Shown here piece after piece: positions 36,302 to 46,158 of a DNA stretch of 64,000 bases. This DNA comes from Curtobacterium caseinilyticum (GTDB lineage Bacteria > Actinomycetota > Actinomycetes > Actinomycetales > Microbacteriaceae). The stretch is from positions 186,001-250,000 of the forward strand of contig NZ_JAUCMN010000004.1 in NCBI RefSeq assembly GCF_030363035.1, given 5' to 3'. A model generated the notes under the pieces. That model searched no databases. It worked only from the letters and a program-made list of their open reading frames with translations, and had not been told where the DNA came from. Within the stretch, counting starts at the first letter, position 1; every line of letters starts with the position of its first letter. The translations under genes and the position numbers were made by a program.

Positions 36302-36994
36302 TCACGGGAGCGGTGGCACCGCCGCGATCGCGTCCTCGAGCAGCTGCGCGTCCTGCACGCAGTCACGTGCGATGGCCACCGCCCCGGTCCTGCGCAGTGC
36401 TTCCACGTCGTAGACCCCGGTCGCCACGGCCACGAAGGGGATGCCCACCGCGTCGGCCGCCTCTCCGTCCCGCGGGGTGTCCCCGACGATGACCGCCCGC
36501 GTGCCGGACAGCGCGGCGGCCGCGCGCGCGGTGACCCCGGTGCGTTCGACCTCCTCGTCACCGAAGTACGAGTGTTCCCAGTCGAACGCGTCGACGTCGA
36601 ACCCCGCCCCGGCGAGCTTGACCCGGGCCCGGTGTTCCGAGTTGCCCGTGAGCAGCCCGTTCCGCCATCCGAGCGAAGCGAACCGGTGCACGAGCGCGAT
36701 CGCCCCCGGCGCCGGCGAGCGGCGGTCGCCGCGGTGGTACCGCTCGTCGGTCAGGTCCCGCAGGTGTCGGCTCACGGTGGGGATGAGGTCGTCGTCGAAG
36801 TGGTGCGCACGCACGTGTTCCGCGATGAGCCCGGCGTCGGTCCGGCCGTGCTGGTGCCCGACCATCAGCGCGAGGTCCCGGCCGACGGCGCGTTCGAGCG
36901 CGAGGTGGTACAGGTTGCCCGGCGAGGCGGCGTTCTGCACGAGGGTGCCGTCGATGTCCCACAGCACCGTGGTGGGGACGGTGTGGTGCTCCAT
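36302..36994 (-). CDS. HAD family hydrolase (phosphoglycolate phosphatase-like)
   Basis: The 230-residue protein is a subfamily I HAD phosphatase. It has the nucleophile motif LWDIDGTLV (about 11-19), motif II GLLTGNSE, a Lys in RARVKLAG and motif IV VIVGDTPRDGEAAD. A helical cap lies between motifs I and II. Such enzymes remove phosphate from small molecules such as phosphoglycolate or sugar phosphates; the substrate is not evident. I chose the ATG at 36994 because CATGAT, a -10-like box, lies 6 bases upstream. A longer frame would add 27 residues without support. It is divergent from hemW, with overlapping promoters. Confidence 0.88.
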   Translation of the reverse strand: MEHHTVPTTVLWDIDGTLVQNAASPGNLYHLALERAVGRDLALMVGHQHGRTDAGLIAEHVRAHHFDDDLIPTVSRHLRDLTDERYHRGDRRSPAPGAIALVHRFASLGWRNGLLTGNSEHRARVKLAGAGFDVDAFDWEHSYFGDEEVERTGVTARAAAALSGTRAVIVGDTPRDGEAADAVGIPFVAVATGVYDVEALRRTGAVAIARDCVQDAQLLEDAIAAVPPLP

Positions 36995-37000
36995 GGCTCC

Positions 37001-37015
37001 ATCATGGCCGAGAAT
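37001..37015. promoter_or_regulatory. Back-to-back -10 boxes for the HAD gene and hemW
   Basis: On the minus strand CATGAT (37001-37006) is 6 bases from the HAD start. On the plus strand GAGAAT (37010-37015) is 7 bases from the hemW ATG. The two starts are only 28 bases apart, so the promoters must share space. Confidence 0.45.
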
Positions 37016-37022
37016 GGAGTCC

Positions 37023-38258
37023 ATGCCGAGTGCTCTCCCCATCGCCGATCCCGCGCCCGCGGACGGCCTGGTCACCCCCGGCCCGGGTGCCGGCGAGGTG
37101 CCGTTCGGCGTCTACGTGCACGTCCCGTTCTGCCGGGTGCGGTGCGGCTACTGCGACTTCAACACGTACACGGCGTCCGAGCTCCGCGGTGTCCGGCGCG
37201 ACGACTACGCCGGGCACGCCGTGCAGGAGATCCGCTGGGCGGCCGAGGTGCTCGACCGGTCCGGTGTCCCGCGGCGTCCGGTGTCCACGGTGTTCTTCGG
37301 CGGCGGCACCCCGACGATGCTGCCGGCGGACGACCTCGTGATGATCCTCCGCGCGATCGACGACACGTGGGGGATCCAGCCGGGGGCCGAGGTCACGACC
37401 GAGGCGAACCCGGACTCCGTCGACGCCGAGTCCGTGGCGACCCTGCAGCGCGGCGGGTTCACGCGCATCAGCTACGGCATGCAGTCGGCGGTGCCGCACG
37501 TCCTCGCGACCCTCGACCGCACGCACGACCCGGAGCGTGTGCCGCTCGTGGTCGACCTGGCGAAGGAGCACGGCCTCGACGTCAGCCTCGACCTCATCTA
37601 CTCGACGCCGGGGGAGTCCCTCGACGACTGGCGCCGCTCGCTCGATGCGGCACTCGCCAGCGCACCCGACCACGTCTCGGCCTACTCGCTGATCGTCGAG
37701 GAGGGCACCGCGATGGGCCGCATGGTCGCCCGCGGCGAGCTGCCGGCTCCCGACGACGACCTGGCGGCCGACATGTACGAGCTCGCCGACCGGACGCTGT
37801 CCGACGCCGGCTACGGCTGGTACGAGGTCTCGAACTGGGCCCGGCTCGAAGCGCAGGGCGGGACGGCGGAGCACGCGAGCCGCCACAACCTGTCCTACTG
37901 GAAGGGGCACGACTGGTGGGGTGTCGGCCCGGGCGCGCACTCCGCGGTCGCCGGCACCCGCTGGTGGAACGTGAAGCACCCGGCCGCGTACGCGAACCGG
38001 GTGCTGGCCGGCGCGTCGCCGGCCGCGGGTCGCGAGACCCTCGACGACGAGACCCGGTACGTCGAGCGCGTGCTCCTGGCGGCGCGGGTCCGGGGTGAGC
38101 TCGCCACCGCCGAGCTCGGCCAGGAGGCCCGTGGCCGCGTCGCCGGCCTCATCGCACGTGGTCTCGTGGACGGCTCGGCCGCGGTGCGGGGACGCATCGA
38201 GCTCACCCTGCAGGGTCGGCTGCTCGCGGACGCGGTGGTCCGCGAGCTGCTCGACTGA
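37023..38258 (+). CDS. hemW: Radical SAM haem chaperone HemW
   Basis: HemW binds haem and a radical-SAM [4Fe-4S] cluster and is thought to deliver haem to respiratory enzymes. It is not a true coproporphyrinogen oxidase. The 411-residue protein has HVPFCRVRCGYCDFNTYT, with cluster cysteines spaced C-x3-C-x2-C and the extra HemW-type position where HemN has a fourth Cys. GGGTPTML and the C-terminal HemN-C domain follow. An ATG at 37014 is also in frame but overlaps the -10 box, so I prefer 37023. The end lies 7 bases from the convergent DUF4870 stop. Confidence 0.93.
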   Translation: MPSALPIADPAPADGLVTPGPGAGEVPFGVYVHVPFCRVRCGYCDFNTYTASELRGVRRDDYAGHAVQEIRWAAEVLDRSGVPRRPVSTVFFGGGTPTMLPADDLVMILRAIDDTWGIQPGAEVTTEANPDSVDAESVATLQRGGFTRISYGMQSAVPHVLATLDRTHDPERVPLVVDLAKEHGLDVSLDLIYSTPGESLDDWRRSLDAALASAPDHVSAYSLIVEEGTAMGRMVARGELPAPDDDLAADMYELADRTLSDAGYGWYEVSNWARLEAQGGTAEHASRHNLSYWKGHDWWGVGPGAHSAVAGTRWWNVKHPAAYANRVLAGASPAAGRETLDDETRYVERVLLAARVRGELATAELGQEARGRVAGLIARGLVDGSAAVRGRIELTLQGRLLADAVVRELLD

Positions 38259-38265
38259 CCTGCGC

Positions 38266-38697
38266 CTACTGCTTGATGAACTCGATCGTGAGCGGGTACC
38301 GGTAGAAGTCGCCGCGGTTCGCAGCGACGGCCGCCAGGATCGCGAACACGATCACGAGCACACCGATGACCGGGAGCAGGACGAAGCCGATCACGACCAG
38401 GCAGAGCAGCCACGCCACGACGTAGGCGATGGCCGCCGTGATGTGGAAGTTCAGTGCCTGGCGGGTGTGCTCCTTGATGAACTGCCCGCGGTCGCGCAGC
38501 ACCAGGTAGGCGATGATCGGCACCACGAGGCTGAAGAAGATGCCGCCGACGTGCGTGAGGGTCGCCCAGAGGCGCTGGTCCTCCGGCGACATCGGCTGGG
38601 GCGGCGTGTACCCGGCCGGGTACTGCGGTCCCTGGGGGTTCTGGGGTCCGCCCGGCTGCTGTCCGTAGGGGCCGCCGGGCTGCTGTCCGTAGCTCAT
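38266..38697 (-). CDS. DUF4870 domain membrane protein
   Basis: The 143-residue protein has a Gly/Pro/Gln-rich N-terminal tail (about 1-35, with repeated GQQPGGP). The DUF4870 module follows: LWATLTHVGGIFFSLVVPIIAYLVLRDRG, then FIKEHTRQALNFHIT, then two helices. It is an integral membrane protein of unknown function. On the minus strand a TACGCT box lies 6 bases before the ATG, again leaderless. It is divergent from hrcA across 108 bases. Confidence 0.88.
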   Translation of the reverse strand: MSYGQQPGGPYGQQPGGPQNPQGPQYPAGYTPPQPMSPEDQRLWATLTHVGGIFFSLVVPIIAYLVLRDRGQFIKEHTRQALNFHITAAIAYVVAWLLCLVVIGFVLLPVIGVLVIVFAILAAVAANRGDFYRYPLTIEFIKQ

Positions 38698-38703
38698 GCC
38701 GAG

Positions 38704-38709
38704 AGCGTA
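38704..38709 (-). promoter_or_regulatory. -10 box of the DUF4870 gene, leaderless pattern
   Basis: On the minus strand TACGCT lies 6 bases before the start at 38697. Confidence 0.45.
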
Positions 38710-38752
38710 CCGACCGGAGCCGCCGCGGTCCCGTGGGGTCGGTGGTCGGGCG

Positions 38753-38784
38753 TAGGATCAGCAGTCGACACGTCCGAGTGCCAG
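38753..38784 (+). promoter_or_regulatory. hrcA promoter with CIRCE-like operator
   Basis: A -10 candidate TAGGAT (38753-38758) is overlapped by TCAGCAGTC-N9-GAGTGCCAG (38758-38784). The CIRCE consensus bound by HrcA is TTAGCACTC-N9-GAGTGCTAA; each half here has two mismatches and the spacing is exact. This fits autoregulation of hrcA. Confidence 0.5.
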
Positions 38785-38805
38785 CATCGAACGGAAGGGG
38801 TCCGG

Positions 38806-39828
38806 ATGGTCAGCGAACGCTCACTCGAGGTCCTCAAGGCGATCGTGCGGGACTACGTCGCCTCGCGCGAGCCCGTCGGCTCGAAGACGATCGTCGAGCG
38901 GCACGCCTTCGGCGTCAGCGCCGCCACGATCCGGAACGACATGGCGCAGCTCGAGGACGAACAGCTCATCGCAGCGCCGCACACGTCGTCGGGTCGGGTG
39001 CCGACCGACAAGGGGTACCGCGTCTTCGTCGACCACCTGGCCGCCGCTCGACCGTTGTCGAGTGCCCAGCGCCACGCGATCGAGACCTTCCTCGGCACCC
39101 CGAACGACCTCGACGAGGTCCTCGGCCGCACGGTGCGCCTGCTGAGCCAGCTCACCAACCAGGTCGCCCTCGTGCAGTACCCCTCGATGGTGCGGGCACG
39201 CGTGCAGCACGTCGAGCTCGTGCGTCTCGGTGACACCCGGCTCATGGTGGTGCTCATCACGGACACCGCCCGGGTCGAGCAGCGCGTCGTGGAGACCGAC
39301 GTCCGGCTCGACGAGACGTCACTGGCCGAGCTGCGCACGGTCGTGAACGGCGCCTCGGTCGGTCTGCTGCTGCAGGACGTCCCGCGGGCACTGCGCGAGG
39401 TCCCGCAGCAACTCCGCCCGGACGCGCAGACGCTGGGCGGCGTCGTCGTCGCGACGCTCATCGAGCAGGTCGCCGCGAACCGGCAGGACCGACTGGTGAT
39501 GGCGGGCGCGGCCAACCTCGCCAAGAGCGAGCGCGACTTCTCCGGCGGCCTGTTCCCGGTGCTCGAGGCGATCGAGGAACAGGTGACCCTGCTCCGGTTG
39601 TTCGGTGAGATGCAGGTCGACGACGTCGCCGTCGCCGCGCGGATCGGCGTCGAGAACGCCGAGTACGGGCTCGACGCGACGAGCATCGTCGCCGGCGGGT
39701 ACCTCGCCGGCGGGGGAGCCGTCGCCCGACTGGGCGTCCTCGGCCCCACCCGCATGGACTACGGCACGAACATGGCGGCCGTCCGCGCGGTCGCCCGGTA
39801 CCTGTCCAAGCTGCTGGGCGAACATTGA
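38806..39828 (+). CDS. hrcA: Heat-inducible transcription repressor HrcA
   Basis: HrcA represses chaperone genes by binding CIRCE elements and is kept active by GroEL. The 340-residue protein has an N-terminal winged helix (about 1-75; REPVGSKTIVERHAFGVSAA and TSSGRVPTDKGYR) and the HrcA effector domain. The ATG at 38806 has GGAAGGGG about 5 bases upstream. dnaJ follows after 111 bases, the usual hrcA-dnaJ2 pair of actinobacteria. A degenerate CIRCE lies over its promoter. Confidence 0.95.
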   Translation: MVSERSLEVLKAIVRDYVASREPVGSKTIVERHAFGVSAATIRNDMAQLEDEQLIAAPHTSSGRVPTDKGYRVFVDHLAAARPLSSAQRHAIETFLGTPNDLDEVLGRTVRLLSQLTNQVALVQYPSMVRARVQHVELVRLGDTRLMVVLITDTARVEQRVVETDVRLDETSLAELRTVVNGASVGLLLQDVPRALREVPQQLRPDAQTLGGVVVATLIEQVAANRQDRLVMAGAANLAKSERDFSGGLFPVLEAIEEQVTLLRLFGEMQVDDVAVAARIGVENAEYGLDATSIVAGGYLAGGGAVARLGVLGPTRMDYGTNMAAVRAVARYLSKLLGEH

Positions 39829-39939
39829 CCGGTCCGCGCGCACGACGTGCGGAGCCCCGCGGACCCGCTCCGCGCCTCCAGACCGACCCGCGGCGTCCGC
39901 CGCGATCCACCGACCGAACCGAAACCGACTGAGGGAACC

Positions 39940-41052
39940 GTGGCAGACCACTACGACGTCCTCGGCGTCCAGCCGGACGCCTCCGATGCCGACATCAAGA
40001 AGGCCTACCGACGGCTGGCGCGCGAGCTCCACCCGGACGTCAACCCGAGCCCGGACGCCGCCGAGCGCTTCAAGGACGTGACGCACGCGTACGACGTGCT
40101 GAGCGACCCGGAGCAGCGTCGCCGCTACGACGCGGGCCCGCAGGAGAGCCCCTTCGGCGGCGGTGCCGCCGGCGGCTTCAGCGACATCTTCGACGCCTTC
40201 TTCGGCGGCGGTGGCGGCGGTGGGCGCGGCAACGGTCCCCGCAGTCGTGCCGAGCGCGGGCAGGACGCCCTGCTCCGCATCGAGGTCGACCTGGACGAGG
40301 TCGTCTTCGGCACCCACAAGGACGTCGAGGTCGACACCGCCGTCGTGTGCGAGACCTGCAACGGCTCGTGCTGCGCCCCGGGCACGAGCCCGCGCACGTG
40401 CGACATCTGCGGCGGCTCCGGGCACATCCAGCGCCAGGTGCGGTCGCTGCTCGGCAACGTCGTGACGAGCGCCCCGTGCGGCACCTGCCGCGGCTACGGC
40501 ACCGTCATCCCGAACCCGTGCCCGACCTGCCAGGGCCAGGGTCGCGTCCGCGCCCGCCGCACGATCCCGGTCGACGTCCCCGCCGGCGTCGAGACGGGGC
40601 TGCGCCTGCAGATGCCCGGACAGGGCGAGGTCGGCCCCGCGGGTGGTCCCTCCGGCGACCTGTACCTCGAGGTCAAGGTGCGCCACCACGACGTCTACAG
40701 CCGCGACGGCGACGACCTGCTGGCCACGCTCGAGGTCCAAATGACCGACGCGATCCTCGGCACGCACACGACCATCGACGGGCTCGACGGGCCGGTCGAG
40801 CTCGAGGTCCGTCCGGGAGTGCAGAGCGCCGACGTCCTCGTCATCAAGGACCGTGGCGTGACGAAGCTCCGCGGGAACGGCCGCGGCGACCTCCGCGTCG
40901 GCGTCCAGGTCGTCACCCCGACCAAGCTCTCGCACAAGGAGCGGCAGCTCGTCGAGCAGCTGGCGAAGGCGCACAAGGGCCCCGGCCCGCAGCTGGCGCG
41001 CTTCCAGCAGGGCATGTTCGGCAAGCTCCGCGACCGCTTCTTCAACTTCTGA
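39940..41052 (+). CDS. dnaJ: Chaperone protein DnaJ (second actinobacterial type)
   Basis: DnaJ stimulates DnaK ATPase activity. The 370-residue protein has an N-terminal J domain with the HPD triad (ARELHPDVN, about residue 32), a Gly/Phe-rich linker (GGGAAGGFSDIFDAFFGGG area) and a zinc domain with four Cys pairs (CETC, CDIC, CGTC, CPTC). The two substrate-binding beta domains follow. The first zinc repeat reads CETCNGSC, with Cys where Gly is usual. The start is GTG with GAGGGAA upstream. The stop overlaps the rsmE ATG. Confidence 0.95.
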   Translation: MADHYDVLGVQPDASDADIKKAYRRLARELHPDVNPSPDAAERFKDVTHAYDVLSDPEQRRRYDAGPQESPFGGGAAGGFSDIFDAFFGGGGGGGRGNGPRSRAERGQDALLRIEVDLDEVVFGTHKDVEVDTAVVCETCNGSCCAPGTSPRTCDICGGSGHIQRQVRSLLGNVVTSAPCGTCRGYGTVIPNPCPTCQGQGRVRARRTIPVDVPAGVETGLRLQMPGQGEVGPAGGPSGDLYLEVKVRHHDVYSRDGDDLLATLEVQMTDAILGTHTTIDGLDGPVELEVRPGVQSADVLVIKDRGVTKLRGNGRGDLRVGVQVVTPTKLSHKERQLVEQLAKAHKGPGPQLARFQQGMFGKLRDRFFNF

Positions 41053-41837
41053 TGGCCTCGCTGTACACGGTCGGTCCCGGCGCCCTCGACGGCGTCGGGG
41101 TCGGCGACGTCGTGTCGCTCGACGGCGCGGAGGGCCGGCACGCCGTCTCGGTCGCGCGCGTCCGGGTCGGCGAGGTGCTCCGGATCGCGGACGGGCGTGG
41201 GGCGGTCGTCACCGGGGTCGTGGCGTCGACCGGTCGCGACGCACTGACGCTCACGGTGGACGCCGTCGCGGTCGAGGCGGAGCCGCGTCCGGCGCTCGTC
41301 CTCGTCCAGGCGCTGGCCAAGGGCGGGCGTGACGAGATGGCGGTGCAGGCGGCGACCGAGATCGGCGTCGACCGGATCGTCCCGTGGTCCGCTGCCCGGA
41401 GCGTGTCCCGTTGGGACGGTGCCAAGGTCGAGAAGGGTCGCGCCCGGTGGGCGGCGATCGCGCACGAGGCCGCCAAGCAGGCGGTGCGCTCGCGGGTGCC
41501 GTCGGTGGACGCGCCGGTGACGACGGCGCAGCTCGCCGCCGGTACCGGTGCACCGTCGGGTTCCGGCCCGTCGTCGGACGGCGGCCGGGAGGCACGGCGT
41601 GCGCTGGTCGTGCTGGACCCGGTGGGCGCGGTGCGGCTCTCCGGCTGGGACCCTCCGGCGGACGTCGACGAGATCGTCCTGGTGGTCGGTCCGGAGGGCG
41701 GCATCGACGGCAGCGAGTTCGCCCGGCTCGAGGCAGCGGGCGCCGTGCGGGCACGCCTGGGCGACACCGTGCTCAGGACGTCGACCGCCGGGCCGGCCGC
41801 GCTGGCCGTGCTGCAGACCCGGCTCGGGCGCTGGTAG
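41052..41837 (+). CDS. rsmE: 16S rRNA m3U1498 methyltransferase RsmE
   Basis: RsmE methylates N3 of U1498 in 16S rRNA using SAM. The 261-residue protein has an N-terminal PUA-like domain (about 1-75, GAEGRHAVSVARVRVGE). A SPOUT methyltransferase domain follows: QALAKGGRDEMAVQAATEIGV, VVGPEGGIDGSEF and LGDTVLRTSTAGPAAL form the knot. A low-complexity insert (about 160-180) separates two parts of the domain. Its ATG overlaps the dnaJ stop (TGATG). Confidence 0.93.
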   Translation: MASLYTVGPGALDGVGVGDVVSLDGAEGRHAVSVARVRVGEVLRIADGRGAVVTGVVASTGRDALTLTVDAVAVEAEPRPALVLVQALAKGGRDEMAVQAATEIGVDRIVPWSAARSVSRWDGAKVEKGRARWAAIAHEAAKQAVRSRVPSVDAPVTTAQLAAGTGAPSGSGPSSDGGREARRALVVLDPVGAVRLSGWDPPADVDEIVLVVGPEGGIDGSEFARLEAAGAVRARLGDTVLRTSTAGPAALAVLQTRLGRW

Positions 41838-41856
41838 CACCGTCGGGGGCGGGTCC

Positions 41857-41862
41857 TACGAT
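41857..41862 (+). promoter_or_regulatory. -10 box of the HIT gene, leaderless pattern
   Basis: TACGAT lies 7 bases before the ATG at 41870. Confidence 0.5.
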
Positions 41863-41869
41863 GGACACC

Positions 41870-42215
41870 ATGAGCAGCACCGAGCCGAGCGTCTTCTCGA
41901 AGATCATCGCCCGCGAGATCCCCGCGACCGTCGTCGCCGAGGACGACCGGGTGATCGCGATCGAGGACATCGAACCCAAGGCGCCGGTGCACGTGCTCGT
42001 GATCCCCAAGACCGAGCAGTACCGGGACGTCACCGAACTCGCAGCGGGGGACCCGGAGCTGCTCGCACACGTGGTCGCCACCGCACGTCGCATCGCCGAC
42101 GAGCGCGCCGGCGGCCAGTTCCGACTCGTCTTCAACACCGGCGAAGCCGCCGGCCAGACCGTGTTCCACGTGCACGCGCACGTCCTCGCAGGTGATCTGC
42201 ACGAAGGGAATCTCA

Positions 42216-42226
<11 letters not shown>
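41870..42226 (+). CDS. HIT family nucleotide hydrolase/transferase
   Basis: The 118-residue protein has the histidine triad HVHAHV near its C-terminus, with FSKIIAREIPA at the start as in Hint-type proteins. These hydrolyse adenosine phosphoramidates or similar nucleotides. The ATG at 41870 is preferred to the in-frame ATG at 41861, which lies inside the -10 box. The 3' end overlaps the start of phoH by 11 bases. Confidence 0.9.
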
Positions 42227-43378
<1,152 letters not shown>

Positions 43379-43382
<4 letters not shown>

Positions 43383-43840
43383 GCATCGAGCTCAACAACG
43401 AGTCCGGTGTCGAGGTCGACGAGCAGGCCATCCAGCGCCTCGCCGCCTTCGCACTCGACGCGCTGCACGTCCACGCGGACGCGGAGCTCGCGATCGTCCT
43501 GGTGGACGAGGGCGCGATGGAACAGCTGCACGTGCGGTGGATGGACGAGCCCGGCCCGACCGACGTGCTGAGCTTCCCGATGGACGAGCTGCGCCCCGGC
43601 ACCGAGGACGAGCCGACCCCGGCCGGACTGCTCGGCGACATCGTGGTGTGCCCGCAGGTCGCCGCCGAGCAGGCGAAGACGGCCGGACACACCAGCACCG
43701 ACGAGATGCTCCTGCTCACCTGCCACGGCATCCTGCACCTGCTCGGGTTCGACCACGCCGAGCCGGAGGAGAAGGCCGAGATGTTCGGCCTGCAGGGCGA
43801 GATCCTCTCTGCGTTCGCCGCCCAGCGTCGCGGGCGGTGA
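43379..43840 (+). CDS. ybeY: Endoribonuclease/rRNA maturation factor YbeY
   Basis: YbeY is a zinc ribonuclease that helps 16S rRNA 3' maturation and ribosome quality control. The 153-residue protein has the zinc motif HGILHLLGFDH (H-x3-H-x5-H, about 120-130) and upstream WMDEPGPTDVLSFPMDE, both diagnostic. The GTG start overlaps the phoH stop (GTGA). The CorC/HlyC gene follows after 4 bases and era after that, a conserved order. Confidence 0.95.
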
Positions 43841-43844
43841 GCTG

Positions 43845-45167
43845 ATGGTGCTCGTCGCCGTCCTGCTCGCGGTGGCGCTCGTGCTCGTCGTCGTCGGCGG
43901 CCTGCTCGCCGCGTCGGACGCAGCCCTGACGGTGCTCTCGCGGGCCGACATCGAGGAGATCGCACGGGGGAGCAGTCGTCGGCGGGCGATCGAGGCGGTC
44001 GCCGACGACGTCGGCGCGCACGTCAACGCGCTGAACTTCGTGCGGGTGCTCGCCGAGACCGCCGCCGCGGTCCTCGTCACGATCGCCCTCGTGACGGTGT
44101 TCGACACCTGGTGGGTGGCCCTGGTCGTGTCCGCCGCCGTGATGACGGTGGTGTCCTTCGTCCTGGTCGGGTCCAGCCCGCGCAGTGTGGGCCGGGCCCA
44201 CGCGGAGCGACTGATCGGTGTGACGGGCGGACTCGTCCGCGGCGTGCGCATCGTCCTCGGTCCGCTCGCCGGTCTCCTCGTGGCCATCGGCGACCGGGTG
44301 ACCCCGGGTCGTGGCCGGAGCGCGTCCACCGTCTCGAGCGAGGAGCAGCTCCTGTCGCTCGTCGACGAGGCCGCCGAGAGCAACGTGCTCGAGCAGGACG
44401 ACCGCGAACTCATCCACTCGGTGTTCGAGTTCAGCGACACCCTGGTGCGCGAGGTCATGGTTCCCCGCACCGACATGCTCACCGTCGACGGCGAGGCGAC
44501 GCTCGCGGCCGGCATGGAGCGGTTCCTGGTCGCCGGGGTCTCCCGCATGCCCGTCACCGGGAAGGACAGCGACGACGTGCTCGGCGTGCTGTACCTGCGT
44601 GACGTCTCGCGTGCCCTCTACGAGCAGCCGGGCAGCGAGCAGCAGCCGGTCACCGGCCTCCTGCGCCCGGCGGAGTTCGTCCCCGAGTCCAAGCCGGCGG
44701 ACGACACCCTGCGGCACATGCAGGTCGCCAAGAACCACCTGGTGCTCGTCGTCGACGAGTACGGCGGGGTCGCCGGGCTCGTGACCATGGAGGACCTGAT
44801 CGAGGAGCTCGTCGGTGACATCTCCGACGAGTACGACCGCACGGTCGTCGACCGGACCGAGGTCTCGCCGGGGGTCTGGCGCACCTCGGCCCGGCTGCCG
44901 ATCGACGAGCTGGGTGACCTGTTCGGCATCGAGCTCGAGGACGACGACGTCGACACCGTCGGCGGCCTGCTGACGAAGGAGCTCGGGCGCCTCCCGGTGC
45001 GCGGCGAGCAGGTCACCGTCTCGGGCGTCTCGCTGACGGCGGACCGCGTCGAGGGCAAGCGCCGCCACCTGATCACCGTCCTCGCAGAGCGGACCGCCGT
45101 CCTGCAGGACGCCGAGGACGCCCTCGGCGACACGACACCGAGCACGACGGGAACCACCACCGCATGA
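43845..45167 (+). CDS. CNNM/CBS transporter-like protein (HlyC/CorC family)
   Basis: The 440-residue protein has a DUF21/CNNM membrane domain (about 1-180) with three or four helices. A CBS pair follows (about 205-330; HSVFEFSDTLVREVMVPRTDM and LVLVVDEYGGVAGLVTMEDL) and then a CorC/HlyC domain (about 345-425). Related proteins act in magnesium or cobalt efflux, and the old name haemolysin is misleading. It lies 4 bases after ybeY and overlaps era by ATGA. Confidence 0.92.
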   Translation: MVLVAVLLAVALVLVVVGGLLAASDAALTVLSRADIEEIARGSSRRRAIEAVADDVGAHVNALNFVRVLAETAAAVLVTIALVTVFDTWWVALVVSAAVMTVVSFVLVGSSPRSVGRAHAERLIGVTGGLVRGVRIVLGPLAGLLVAIGDRVTPGRGRSASTVSSEEQLLSLVDEAAESNVLEQDDRELIHSVFEFSDTLVREVMVPRTDMLTVDGEATLAAGMERFLVAGVSRMPVTGKDSDDVLGVLYLRDVSRALYEQPGSEQQPVTGLLRPAEFVPESKPADDTLRHMQVAKNHLVLVVDEYGGVAGLVTMEDLIEELVGDISDEYDRTVVDRTEVSPGVWRTSARLPIDELGDLFGIELEDDDVDTVGGLLTKELGRLPVRGEQVTVSGVSLTADRVEGKRRHLITVLAERTAVLQDAEDALGDTTPSTTGTTTA

Positions 45168-46102
45168 CCGAGCACGACACCGAGCAGCCCTCGCCCGAGC
45201 ACCCGTACCGCGCCGGCTTCGTCTCCTTCGTGGGGCGTCCGAACGTGGGCAAGTCGACCCTGACGAACGCACTGGTGGGCGAGAAGGTCGCGATCACGTC
45301 GTCGAAGCCGCAGACCACGCGTCGCGCGATCCGCGGCGTCGTGCACCGCCCCGACGGGCAGGTCATCATCGTCGACACACCGGGGGTCCACCGTCCGCGC
45401 ACCCTGCTCGGCGAGCGGCTCAACGACCTCGTGCAGTCCACGCTGGGCGACGTCGACGTCATCGGGTTCTGCGTGCCGGCGAACGAGCCGATCGGACCCG
45501 GCGACCGGTTCATCAACGACACGCTCGACCAGTACCCGCGCGCGAAGAAGGTCGCGATCGTCACGAAGATCGACCGCACCCCGAAGGACCGCGTCGGCGA
45601 GCAGCTCCTCGCCGTGTCGCAGTTGCGCGACTGGGACGCCATCGTGCCGACCTCGGGGACGAAGGGCCTGCAGCTCGAGGCCCTGCTCGGCGAGATCACG
45701 AAGCTGCTGCCGGAGTCGCCGCAGCTCTACGACGCCGGCACCGTGACCGAGGAGACCGACGAGGACCGCATCGCGGAGCTCATCCGTGAGGCAGCGCTCG
45801 AGGGTGTGCGCGACGAGCTCCCGCACTCCCTCGCGGTCGTCATCGAGGACGTCGTCGAGCCCGACGACGAGGACGACCCCGACGGCCCGCTGCGGATCTT
45901 CGCGAACCTGTTCGTCGAGCGGGACAGCCAGAAGGCGATCGTCATCGGTCGCGGCGGTGAGCGACTCAAGGACGTCGGGTCCCGTGCCCGCGCGGAGATC
46001 GAGTCGCTGCTCGGCGGCCGACACGTGTACCTGAACATCCGCGTGAAGGTCGCCAAGGAGTGGCAGCGCGACCCGAAGCAGCTCGGGCGGCTCGGCTTCT
46101 GA
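45164..46102 (+). CDS. era: GTPase Era
   Basis: Era is a GTPase that binds the 3' end of 16S rRNA during 30S assembly. The 312-residue protein has a P-loop GRPNVGKST, a switch segment TTRRAIRG, DTPGVHRPR and a G4 motif TKID instead of NKxD. The C-terminal KH domain contains VIGRGGERLKDVGSRARAEIE. It ends KEWQRDPKQLGRLGF, typical for the family. ATGA overlap links it to the CBS protein gene. A hairpin (46115-46143) follows. Confidence 0.96.
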   Translation: MTEHDTEQPSPEHPYRAGFVSFVGRPNVGKSTLTNALVGEKVAITSSKPQTTRRAIRGVVHRPDGQVIIVDTPGVHRPRTLLGERLNDLVQSTLGDVDVIGFCVPANEPIGPGDRFINDTLDQYPRAKKVAIVTKIDRTPKDRVGEQLLAVSQLRDWDAIVPTSGTKGLQLEALLGEITKLLPESPQLYDAGTVTEETDEDRIAELIREAALEGVRDELPHSLAVVIEDVVEPDDEDDPDGPLRIFANLFVERDSQKAIVIGRGGERLKDVGSRARAEIESLLGGRHVYLNIRVKVAKEWQRDPKQLGRLGF

Positions 46103-46114
46103 GCCGGGTCATCC

Positions 46115-46143
46115 CCCGGGCGGACGCGGACCGGCCGCCCGGG
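46115..46143 (+). terminator. Hairpin after era
   Basis: CCCGGGCGG pairs with CCGCCCGGG over 9 bp. It ends 3 bases before the -10 box of the next gene. GGTCATCC at 46107-46114, directly before it, equals one half of the palindrome at 48156-48175. Confidence 0.6.
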
Positions 46144-46146
46144 TCG

Positions 46147-46152
46147 TACCGT
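46147..46152 (+). promoter_or_regulatory. -10 box of the histidine kinase gene, leaderless pattern
   Basis: TACCGT lies 6 bases before GTG 46159. Confidence 0.45.
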
Positions 46153-46158
46153 GGGGTG

